A DNA stretch of 13,214 bases from DASSWG01 sp041689995 (GTDB lineage: Bacteria; Bacteroidota; Bacteroidia; Flavobacteriales; Flavobacteriaceae). A model generated the notes under the pieces. That model was not told where the DNA came from and did not search any database. It was given only the letters and a program-made list of their open reading frames with translations. The translations under genes and the position numbers were made by a program. Positions 6,909 through 13,127 of this stretch are shown here, piece by piece (within the stretch, counting starts at the first letter, position 1; each line of letters begins with the position of its first letter). The stretch lies in NCBI GenBank assembly GCA_041689995.1, contig JBDNFD010000048.1:1-13214 (forward strand), in the 5' to 3' direction.

Positions 6909-7175
6909 ATGATTTCAACCAAAATAATCAAAGCCAAAGGTTTTTGGAAAAGTGTTTTTATTTATTCACTCATTTTCATTGTGGTCACCAATGCAATCCG
7001 AATTGCAATACGTTATAAATTTGATTGGTCCGAATTTGTTTCCGCAGAACTTTCCGAAGATAAAATTTTCATGTTTTTTGTTTCCAATATATTGCTGTGG
7101 TTCGTGCTCGGATTTGTGCTGACCTATTTTAATTATAAAAAGACAATGGAAAATAAAGATCGTTCGGAAAAATGA
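6909..7175 (+). CDS. Small two-helix membrane protein, copy B (unknown function)
   Basis: An 88-residue partner of the preceding protein, arisen by tandem duplication. Predicted membrane helices are at about 13-33 and 53-74, with a polar 19-residue loop and a charged C-terminal tail (NYKKTMENKDRSEK). GFWKSV at 11-16, FDW at 38-40 and GFVLTYF at 68-74 match copy A; overall the two are clearly similar but far from identical. The stop codon overlaps the aroA start in the ATGA arrangement, so translation of aroA is probably coupled to it. No enzyme motif is visible. A role as a small membrane subunit or a two-component (hetero-oligomeric) membrane protein is possible but unproved. Confidence 0.75.
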   Translation: MISTKIIKAKGFWKSVFIYSLIFIVVTNAIRIAIRYKFDWSEFVSAELSEDKIFMFFVSNILLWFVLGFVLTYFNYKKTMENKDRSEK

Positions 7176-8407
7176 ACCTATTGCTTTCCAAATCCAATTC
7201 AAACCCAGCAGCCCGTGTAGAAATATCAGGTTCCAAAAGCGAATCGAACCGGCTGCTGATTTTGCAGGCACTTTTTCCGCAAATTGAAATTCAAAACCTT
7301 TCCGATAGCGACGATACGAAAGTGCTGCAAAAAGCCTTGATTTCTTCTAAAAAGAGGATTGATATCGGTCACGCTGGTACAGCAATGCGCTTCCTGGCCG
7401 CCTACTTTTCCACGCAAGAAGGAAAAGAAATTTTGTTAACGGGAAGCCAACGCATGCAAAATCGGCCCGTTGGAATTTTGGTGGAAGCATTGCGCAGGTT
7501 GGGGGCGGATATTTCTTTTGAAAAAAGAGTAGGTTATCCTCCGTTGAACATAAGTGGGAAAATATTGATGCGTTCAAATGTACGGCTTTCCGCGAATATT
7601 AGCAGTCAATATATTTCGGCACTCATGCTTATTGCGCCGAGTTTCCCGAATGGATTGGAAATTAAAATTCAGAATCGGCCTGTTTCATTTTCCTTTGTTG
7701 AAATGACCAAATCTTTATTGGAAAAAGTGGGGATTTCTTGTGAAATAACAGGAGATCGAATTCATGTTTTTCCGGGTTCTGGACTTTCTCCGAAAACCAT
7801 CGCCGTGGAACCAGATTGGAGCTCGGCTTCTTATTTTTATAGTGTCGCCACTTTATCAGATTCTTCAGAAATCATTCTTCCAGGTTTTCATCCACCTGAA
7901 ATTTCTGCTCAGGGAGATTCTATTTTGGCAGACATTTATCAGCAATTTGGCGTGGAAACGATATTTTCCGAAGAAGGAATAGTATTAAAAAAATCAGCCG
8001 GGAAGCTACCGGAATTAGTGAAACTGGATCTTTCCAATTCCCCAGATTCGGCACAAACCATAGCCGTTTCCTGTTTGGGTTTGAAAATTTCTTGTGAATT
8101 ATCGGGATTGCGAACCTTGAAAATTAAGGAAACAGATCGTTTATTGGCTTTAAAAACGGAATTGGAAAAATGTGGGGCGAAAGTGAAGATTTCGAAAAAT
8201 TCCTTGAAAATGACTCCGCCCAAAAACTTGCCCGAATTTGTAGAAATTAACACCTACGACGATCACAGAATGGCCATGGCTTTCGCACCGCTAGCAATAA
8301 AAATGTCGCTGCAAATTAATAATGCGGAGGTAGTTTCAAAATCCTATCCTGATTTTTGGAAAGATTTTGCGAAAATTCTGAAGGTCAAAAAAATCGACAT
8401 GAAATAA
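7172..8407 (+). CDS. aroA: 3-phosphoshikimate 1-carboxyvinyltransferase (EPSP synthase)
   Basis: Transfers the enolpyruvyl group of PEP to shikimate 3-phosphate, the sixth shikimate step, in the cytoplasm. The 411 residues keep the catalytic set: K22, S23 and R27 in GSKSESNR; the GHAGTAMR loop at 66-73; R98; S144, S145, Q146; D292; K319, E320, R323 in KETDR; H365, R366 in DDHRMAM; K390. Compared with E. coli, Asn94 is His67 and Pro101 is Phe74, which I recall as usual for Bacteroidota rather than a defect. The protein is slightly shorter than the E. coli enzyme (427 residues). The ATG overlaps the stop of the upstream membrane-protein gene by four bases (ATGA), and the TAA stop is one base from the stop of the convergent E2 gene. 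It completes, with the fusion enzyme at 3561, two steps of one pathway in a single gene run. Confidence 0.95.
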   Translation: MNLLLSKSNSNPAARVEISGSKSESNRLLILQALFPQIEIQNLSDSDDTKVLQKALISSKKRIDIGHAGTAMRFLAAYFSTQEGKEILLTGSQRMQNRPVGILVEALRRLGADISFEKRVGYPPLNISGKILMRSNVRLSANISSQYISALMLIAPSFPNGLEIKIQNRPVSFSFVEMTKSLLEKVGISCEITGDRIHVFPGSGLSPKTIAVEPDWSSASYFYSVATLSDSSEIILPGFHPPEISAQGDSILADIYQQFGVETIFSEEGIVLKKSAGKLPELVKLDLSNSPDSAQTIAVSCLGLKISCELSGLRTLKIKETDRLLALKTELEKCGAKVKISKNSLKMTPPKNLPEFVEINTYDDHRMAMAFAPLAIKMSLQINNAEVVSKSYPDFWKDFAKILKVKKIDMK

Positions 8408-8408
8408 A

Positions 8409-10052
8409 TTAAGCCAACATCATCACAGGATTTTCCAAATAATTTTTCAAGGTTTCCAAGAATTTAGATCCGGTAGCGCCGTCAACGGTTCTGTGGTCAC
8501 AGGCCAACGTAACTTTCATGGTGTGTCCCACTTGAATTTGTCCATTTTTCACCACGGGTTTTTCAACAATGGCACCGACCGATAAAATGGCAGAATTTGG
8601 TTGATTAATGATGCTGGTGAATTCCACAATTCCGAACATGCCCAAGTTGGAAACCGTAAACGTGCTGCCTTCCATTTCACTGGGTTGAATCTTTTTGTTC
8701 CGTGCTTTTTCCGCCAAATCTTTTATATTGTTCCCGATTTGCGTCATGCTCATCTGGTCTGCAAAACGCAAAACAGGCACGACCAAACCGTCTTCCACGG
8801 CAACTGCAATGCCCATGTGAATGTGGTTTGCAATTTTAGTGGTTTCACCGGTCCATTGCGAATTTACCCGCGGATGTTTCCGTAAAGCCATTGCGGAAGC
8901 TTTGACAACCATATCGTTGAAAGAAATTTTAATTTCCGGCATTTCGTTGATTTCCTTGCGGGATTTCATGGCCGTTTCCATATCTATTTCAATGGTCAAA
9001 TAATAATGTGGCGCATTGAATTTGGATTCCGCAAGACGCTTTGCAATGGTTTTTCGCATTTGCGAATTTTTGATTTCCTCGAAACTTTCTTCACCTACTG
9101 GAACGTATGCTTTTGCTGTGGTTTCGCTACTTTTTTCTGAAGCTGGTTGTTTGGCTTTATCCGAAGGTTTGTAGTCTTCAATATCTTTTTTAACAATACG
9201 CCCGTTTTCTCCAGAACCTTTTATTTCAGAGAGGTCGAGGTCTTTTTCTTCCGCCATTTTTTTGGCCAAGGGAGAAACGAAAATGCGTTTTCCATCATGG
9301 GTGGTCTTTGAGGGGGAATTATTTTTTTTGGAATCTGTTTTCTCTTTTTCGGCCTTGCTCTTTTCCGTATTTTGCTCTTTTTCTTTTCCAGAACCGCCCA
9401 AGTTCGAAACATCGGTTCCTTCCGGTCCAATGATCGCCAAAAGGCTGTCCACTGAGGCGGACTCCCCTTCTTTTAAACCAATTTTTAATAGCGTTCCTTC
9501 ATAAAACGATTCAAATTCCATGGTGGCTTTGTCGGTTTCGATTTCAGCCAAAATATCCCCTTCTTTTATTGAATCCCCTTCTTTTTTTAACCATTTGGCA
9601 ACGGTGCCTTCTTCCATTGTATCCGAAAGTCGTGGCATATTGATGATTTCCACTCCTTCTGGCACATCGTTTTCATCGCCACTATCTTTTGAAGATTCGG
9701 TTTCTTTCTTTTTCTCCTCTTTCTCCGTATTTTCCTCTTTATCTTTCTTCTCTTCTCCTTCTTTATTTTTTTCGCTCTTTTCTTCTTTTCCCATCAAATC
9801 CGAAACATCTTCCCCTTCTTCCCCAATGATCGCCAAAAGGCTGTTCACCGGAGCGGATTCCCCTTCTTTCACGCCAATTTTTAAAAGCGTTCCTTCGTAA
9901 AAAGACTCGAATTCCATGGTGGCTTTGTCGGTTTCGATTTCGGCCAAAATATCGCCTTCTTTCACCTTATCGCCTTCTTTTTTTAGCCATTTTGCAACGG
10001 TACCTTCTTCCATGGTATCGCTCAACCGGGGCATATTGATTACTTCAGCCAT
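8409..10052 (-). CDS. pdhC: Pyruvate dehydrogenase E2, dihydrolipoamide acetyltransferase
   Basis: The 547-residue core subunit of the pyruvate dehydrogenase complex; it passes the acetyl group from lipoyl-lysine to coenzyme A. Domains in order: lipoyl domain 1 (about 1-80, lipoyl-lysine K43 in ETDKATM), a Glu/Lys-rich linker (about 88-130), lipoyl domain 2 (about 135-212, K175 in the same motif), a second charged linker (about 220-250), the peripheral-subunit-binding domain (257-294), a linker, and the catalytic domain (about 325-547) with DHRTVDG at 519-525 (H520, D524). The linkers are polyampholytes (KEEKKKE type), not the Ala/Pro-rich kind known from E. coli. pdhA lies 12 bases upstream, so the two are co-transcribed; E1-beta and E3 are not in the window. 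The stop codon is one base from that of aroA. Confidence 0.95.
   Translation of the reverse strand: MAEVINMPRLSDTMEEGTVAKWLKKEGDKVKEGDILAEIETDKATMEFESFYEGTLLKIGVKEGESAPVNSLLAIIGEEGEDVSDLMGKEEKSEKNKEGEEKKDKEENTEKEEKKKETESSKDSGDENDVPEGVEIINMPRLSDTMEEGTVAKWLKKEGDSIKEGDILAEIETDKATMEFESFYEGTLLKIGLKEGESASVDSLLAIIGPEGTDVSNLGGSGKEKEQNTEKSKAEKEKTDSKKNNSPSKTTHDGKRIFVSPLAKKMAEEKDLDLSEIKGSGENGRIVKKDIEDYKPSDKAKQPASEKSSETTAKAYVPVGEESFEEIKNSQMRKTIAKRLAESKFNAPHYYLTIEIDMETAMKSRKEINEMPEIKISFNDMVVKASAMALRKHPRVNSQWTGETTKIANHIHMGIAVAVEDGLVVPVLRFADQMSMTQIGNNIKDLAEKARNKKIQPSEMEGSTFTVSNLGMFGIVEFTSIINQPNSAILSVGAIVEKPVVKNGQIQVGHTMKVTLACDHRTVDGATGSKFLETLKNYLENPVMMLA
9417..10040 (-). repeat. Duplicated lipoyl-domain coding blocks
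   Basis: Blocks 9813-10040 and 9417-9644 encode the two lipoyl domains of E2, offset by 132 codons. A hand alignment over about 160 bases around the lipoyl-lysine codons gives roughly 85 percent identity, with an unbroken identical run of about 32 bases. That is closer than selection on the protein alone would need, because third positions are often shared too. It indicates a recent duplication or continuing gene conversion. Confidence 0.75.
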
Positions 10053-10064
10053 TTTTGTTTGAAT

Positions 10065-11057
10065 TTATGTGATAATAAATGGATAATCTTTTTGTTCATA
10101 TACGGCGTCGTACATGACTTGTGTTTCTGGAAATTCGGATTCTTCAGCGAATTTTTGGCATTCCGCAATTTTTTCTTTTACCCGTTTTTGGATGGCCTCG
10201 ATTTCCTTCTCGCTGGCGTATTTCTTGTCTTTGATGACCTCTAAAACCTTTATAATTGGATCGAGTTTTTGGTATTCGGCTACTTCATCTTTGGTGCGGT
10301 ATTTTTGCGCATCGCTCATGGAATGCCCGCGATAGCGATAGGTTTTTATATCGAGGAAAGTGGGGCCATTTCCTGAGCGTGCACGTTTGATCGCTTCGTC
10401 TAAGGCTTTCGCCACTTTCACGGGGCTCATTCCGTCCACCGGACCACAGGGCATGTCGTAGCCAAGCCCCAGTTTCCAAATATCTTCTGTGCTGGAGGTA
10501 CGTTCCACGGAAGTTCCCATGGCATATCCGTTGTTTTCCACACAGAAAACCACCGGCAATTTCCAAGTCATTGCCATGTTCAAGGTTTCGTGCAAGGAAC
10601 CTTGGCGGGCGGCGCCGTCTCCCAAAAATGTGAGGGTAACGCTATCTCGTTTGAAATATTTATCGCCAAAAGCCAGTCCCGCGCCCAATGGGATTTGTCC
10701 ACCAACAATTCCGTGGCCACCATAAAATCGATGCTCTTTGGAAAAAATATGCATAGATCCGCCCAAACCTTTGGAGGTCCCGGTTTTTTTTCCATAAAGT
10801 TCGGCCATTACGCGCTTGGGATCTTCGCCCATACCAATGGGTTGCACGTGGTTTCGGTAAGCGGTGATCATTCGGTCTTTGGAAAGATCCATCGCGTGGA
10901 GCGCACCGGCCAAAATAGCTTCTTGACCGCTGTATAAGTGTAGGAATCCGCGTACTTTTTGTTGAATATATACTTGCGCCAATTTATTTTCGAACTTGCG
11001 CCAGAAGTACATATTTTCATACCAATTAAGGTAGGTGTTTTTTGTGATTTTTTTCAT
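10065..11057 (-). CDS. pdhA: Pyruvate dehydrogenase E1 component, alpha subunit
   Basis: A 330-residue thiamine-diphosphate enzyme subunit that, with E1-beta, decarboxylates pyruvate and acetylates the lipoyl domain of E2. The ThDP motif begins with GDGAARQGS (146-154) and ends with ENNGYAM (174-180). The regulatory-loop region RYRGHSMSDAQKYRTKDE (241-258) is recognisable from the eukaryotic-type E1-alpha. The protein has the heterotetrameric alpha form, so a separate E1-beta is needed, yet E2 follows directly after 12 bases and no E1-beta gene is present here; in many Flavobacteriia it is encoded elsewhere. The start at ATG 11057 gives a full-length N terminus. The 238-base gap upstream has two possible promoter boxes. 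Confidence 0.95.
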   Translation of the reverse strand: MKKITKNTYLNWYENMYFWRKFENKLAQVYIQQKVRGFLHLYSGQEAILAGALHAMDLSKDRMITAYRNHVQPIGMGEDPKRVMAELYGKKTGTSKGLGGSMHIFSKEHRFYGGHGIVGGQIPLGAGLAFGDKYFKRDSVTLTFLGDGAARQGSLHETLNMAMTWKLPVVFCVENNGYAMGTSVERTSSTEDIWKLGLGYDMPCGPVDGMSPVKVAKALDEAIKRARSGNGPTFLDIKTYRYRGHSMSDAQKYRTKDEVAEYQKLDPIIKVLEVIKDKKYASEKEIEAIQKRVKEKIAECQKFAEESEFPETQVMYDAVYEQKDYPFIIT

Positions 11058-11096
11058 ATTTATTTTCCCGAAAAAGGGGCCAGGTTTAAATTAATA

Positions 11097-11104
11097 CAAA
11101 GATC
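11097..11104 (-). promoter_or_regulatory. Possible -7 box for pdhA (proximal)
   Basis: On the minus strand the bases read GATCTTTG, one mismatch from TAnnTTTG, and T follows. The distance to the pdhA ATG (39 bases from the box edge) is suitable. There is no clear -33 element. It competes with the exact match at 11170-11177. Confidence 0.22.
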
Positions 11105-11169
11105 CGTGACTTCATGAAATTTGGAACACGTTAAGAGCCGAAAATCCGTAATTTGACGAAACGGAACTA

Positions 11170-11177
11170 CAAAAATA
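11170..11177 (-). promoter_or_regulatory. Possible -7 box for pdhA (distal)
   Basis: On the minus strand this is TATTTTTG, an exact TAnnTTTG match followed by T, about 112 bases before the pdhA ATG. It would give a leader of roughly 105 bases. A -33 TTG at the usual spacing is absent. The rest of the 11058-11295 gap shows no gene; a hairpin at 11230-11271 belongs to the end of the upstream gene. Confidence 0.3.
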
Positions 11178-11229
11178 GGCTTTTAAGTTACATCTTAGAA
11201 TGCTTTGTGAGCCAAAAAAATGTGAAATT

Positions 11230-11271
11230 CAAAAGCATTACCCATGGAAAGCCATGGGAAGAAGGCTTTTG
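11230..11271 (-). terminator. Two-tier hairpin after the FG-GAP gene, probable terminator
   Basis: An inner perfect stem, CCCATGG (11241-11247) with CCATGGG (11252-11258) around AAAG, sits inside an outer perfect stem, CAAAAGC (11230-11236) with GCTTTTG (11265-11271). It starts 25 bases beyond the stop of the FG-GAP gene. On the minus strand a run of T follows about 10 bases after the outer stem (opposite the A run near 11215-11220). The spacing is not that of a textbook terminator, so an RNA-stability or processing role is also possible. Confidence 0.5.
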
Positions 11272-11295
11272 GTAGAATTGGATTTTATTTCTCAA

Positions 11296-12705
11296 TCATT
11301 CTTTGATGATTTTTTGGACACTTTGGCCTTTTTCCGAAAAAAGTTGTAGGAAATAAATCCCGGAAGGCAATTTGCTCAAATCTATTTGATTTTGGGTTTT
11401 GTTGGGAATCACTTCTTTTATTTTTCTTCCGTGCGTGTCAAAAACCAATACTTTTTTTAAGGATATGTCCATTGAAGCCGAAAAAGTGATTTTTCCCTGG
11501 GTTGGATTGGGATAGACCATAAAATTGTTTTCCGGTTTCCAAAAATCTTCGTTATCCATGGTGGTTTGGTTGCGGTAAAGAGTGGTGACGACAGCTGATG
11601 GACTATCTCCCATTACCAAAAGATCGGGATCATTATCATCATCTATATCGGCAAAATTAACATCTGATCCCGTCAGTTGAACCAAATTTACACCCGAAGC
11701 AGAAAAATTTCCGGTTCCGTCATTAACATATAGGATGGAATTATAGTTGGATACATTGTTGGCACCTGTTATCACGAGGTCCTGATCGCCATCGTTGTCC
11801 ACATTGGCAAAGGCATTGGAGCCACCTAAGGCATCTGTAAAAGTGGTTTGGGAGACAATAGTGAAGTTGCCTAATCCATCATTTAAGTATAATTCGGTCC
11901 CGGCATCAGTATTGGGCAATCGTCCGGAAATCAAAAGGTCCGGATCATTGTCGTTATCTATATCCGCAAAATCAAGGGAGGCATTTCGAACACTTATAAA
12001 AGAAGTTCCTGGAACTTCTGTGAAATTTCCAGTTCCGTTGTTCATATATAAACGGCTTATAACTATACTTGTTAAACTTTTGATTCCCGAAAGCATTAAA
12101 TCCTGATCCCCGTCATTGTCCACATCTTCAAAAGCAAATGCCCCATCGACATCTTCAAGTGATGGAGCGGCGGTTTCCGTGAAATTCCCCGTTCCATCAT
12201 TCAAATATAAAGAGGTCGCCTTCAAAGGGGACAATTGCCCCGTCGATAAAAAATCCTGATCGCCATCGTTATCAATATCGGCAAAACCTATGTTGCCATA
12301 CGCCACATTCGTAAAATTTATAGCAGTGTTTTCCGAGAAATTTCCTTGTCCATCGTTCAAATACAGCCGGATGGTCGTGTTTGAATTTTCCAAACCGTTT
12401 ATGGCCACGTCCATGTCTTGATCATTGTCAACATCGGCAAAAGCGATTGTGCTTGCATTAACGCCTATAAATTGGTCAGGGTTATATTCGGAAAAAAAAC
12501 CGGCTCCATCATTTTTGAACAATTTTGCTTCTCCCAATCCAGTTATCAAAATATCCAAATCACCGTCGTTGTCCACATCGGCAAACTCGGCGTCACCACC
12601 GACAATACCTGTAAAAGGGGTAGAGGTTTCTTCCACAAAACTGACTTGCGCTTGTCCAAAAACACCTGCAAAAAGCCCAAATAGCAGTAAAATAATTTTT
12701 TTCAT
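11296..12705 (-). CDS. Secreted FG-GAP/VCBS repeat protein with T9SS sorting domain
   Basis: A 469-residue secreted protein. Residues 1-20 are a signal peptide (MKKIILLLFG start, cleavage near GQAQ). Seven FG-GAP/VCBS repeats follow, with the calcium-binding pattern D-[VI]-D-N-D-x-D-x-D starting near residues 43, 91, 143, 194, 248, 301 and 353; the 48-54 residue spacing and the number seven fit a complete seven-bladed beta-propeller like the integrin alpha-chain head. Each unit also has a Y-x-N-D-G-x-G-N-F strand. Repeats 2, 5 and 7 replace the usual Gly after N-D or D-D by Gln or Asn. A short linker leads to a T9SS type A C-terminal domain (about 395-469; YPNPTQG, SGIYFLQL, QKIIKE). The protein is probably surface-attached or released through the type IX system; its partner is unknown. 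The gene has its own likely promoter and seems monocistronic. Confidence 0.87.
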   Translation of the reverse strand: MKKIILLLFGLFAGVFGQAQVSFVEETSTPFTGIVGGDAEFADVDNDGDLDILITGLGEAKLFKNDGAGFFSEYNPDQFIGVNASTIAFADVDNDQDMDVAINGLENSNTTIRLYLNDGQGNFSENTAINFTNVAYGNIGFADIDNDGDQDFLSTGQLSPLKATSLYLNDGTGNFTETAAPSLEDVDGAFAFEDVDNDGDQDLMLSGIKSLTSIVISRLYMNNGTGNFTEVPGTSFISVRNASLDFADIDNDNDPDLLISGRLPNTDAGTELYLNDGLGNFTIVSQTTFTDALGGSNAFANVDNDGDQDLVITGANNVSNYNSILYVNDGTGNFSASGVNLVQLTGSDVNFADIDDDNDPDLLVMGDSPSAVVTTLYRNQTTMDNEDFWKPENNFMVYPNPTQGKITFSASMDISLKKVLVFDTHGRKIKEVIPNKTQNQIDLSKLPSGIYFLQLFSEKGQSVQKIIKE

Positions 12706-12733
12706 TTCCGAAATTTTTATTGGTTGATCGTTT

Positions 12734-12741
12734 CAAAGATA
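12734..12741 (-). promoter_or_regulatory. Probable -7 box for the FG-GAP gene
   Basis: On the minus strand the bases are TATCTTTG, an exact TAnnTTTG match, 28 bases before the ATG at 12705. The predicted leader of about 20 bases is typical. TTGG occurs 14 bases upstream, too close for a standard -33 element. The short 90-base gap after xre makes this the best-placed promoter box for the gene. Confidence 0.4.
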
Positions 12742-12795
12742 GGAAATGAAACCAATTATTTTGGAAAAATGGTTTTTTTGTGATTATCCTTCTCG

Positions 12796-13014
12796 CTAAA
12801 ATTCGAATAAATTTTTTATTTCGAGATCCAAAGCTTTTGAAATTCCGTACAATGTGCCAATGGAAGTGTTGATTTCGCCACGTTCTATCCGGCCTATCTG
12901 GTTGGTGGGAATGTTGGAGTCGATAGCCAGGTGTTCTTGGGTCAAATTATGTTCTTCCCTGATTTTTCTGAGATTTTTTCCAAAGGCGGCAATATATTGT
13001 TTTTCCTTCCCCAC
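12796..13014 (-). CDS. Small XRE-family helix-turn-helix regulator
   Basis: A 72-residue DNA-binding protein consisting almost wholly of one Cro/C1-type helix-turn-helix domain: FGKNLRKIREE opens helix 1, NLTQEHLA is helix 2, and IPTNQIGRIERGE spans the turn and recognition helix, ending with LYGISKALDLEIKNLFEF. I prefer the GTG at 13014 because it puts about ten residues before FGKNLR, as in relatives; a TTG at 13056 would give 86 residues, and no ATG is available. There is no effector domain, so it probably works as a dimer that senses little more than its own level or a partner protein. It diverges from an unknown gene at 13128, and two perfect inverted repeats lie between them, which suggests control of itself and the neighbour. 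Small proteins of this kind occur in restriction-modification controllers, toxin-antitoxin units and mobile elements, but nothing here decides which. Confidence 0.8.
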   Translation of the reverse strand: MGKEKQYIAAFGKNLRKIREEHNLTQEHLAIDSNIPTNQIGRIERGEINTSIGTLYGISKALDLEIKNLFEF

Positions 13015-13050
13015 GGGAACAAAATTGAAAATACCCCGCAATTTTTCTAA

Positions 13051-13064
13051 ACACAAATTTGTGT
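13051..13064. promoter_or_regulatory. Perfect 14-bp palindrome, candidate XRE operator
   Basis: ACACAAATTTGTGT is its own reverse complement over all 14 bases. It lies 36 bases before the preferred GTG start of the xre gene, in its leader or core promoter. Size and symmetry suit a dimeric XRE protein, so autoregulation is a reasonable inference; the assignment is not proved by sequence. Confidence 0.5.
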
Positions 13065-13084
13065 TATTGAAAAGAGGCTCTATT

Positions 13085-13113
13085 CTAATATACGATTGAT
13101 TTTTGTATATTAG
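13085..13113. promoter_or_regulatory. 9-bp inverted repeat with 11-bp spacer in divergent promoter
   Basis: CTAATATAC (13085-13093) and GTATATTAG (13105-13113) are perfect inverted arms separated by 11 bases, so arm centres are 20 bases (about two helical turns) apart. The element lies between xre and the divergent gene at 13128 and ends 14 bases before that ATG. Its arms differ from the 14-bp palindrome nearby. It may be a second operator for the XRE protein or a site for another regulator. Confidence 0.5.
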
Positions 13114-13127
13114 CTAAAATACCTATA

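Noticed and set aside
6238..7175. Toxin-antitoxin or defence module made of the MazG-type gene and membrane proteins
   Set aside because: The MazG-type protein is not MazE/MazF, the context is housekeeping, and the membrane proteins show no toxin-like features beyond small size.
9520..9900. Long open frame of 126 codons on the plus strand, rich in Ser and Phe
   Set aside because: It is the antisense of the Glu/Lys-rich linker and lipoyl parts of E2; the composition is the mirror of the real gene and there is no independent support.
10590..10937. Open frame of 115 codons antisense to pdhA
   Set aside because: Shadow of a conserved gene with strong coding constraint; no start or promoter evidence.
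11101..11170. TCCGT...ACGGA inverted repeat upstream of pdhA
   Set aside because: Five-base arms with a 12-base loop are expected by chance in a gap of this size.
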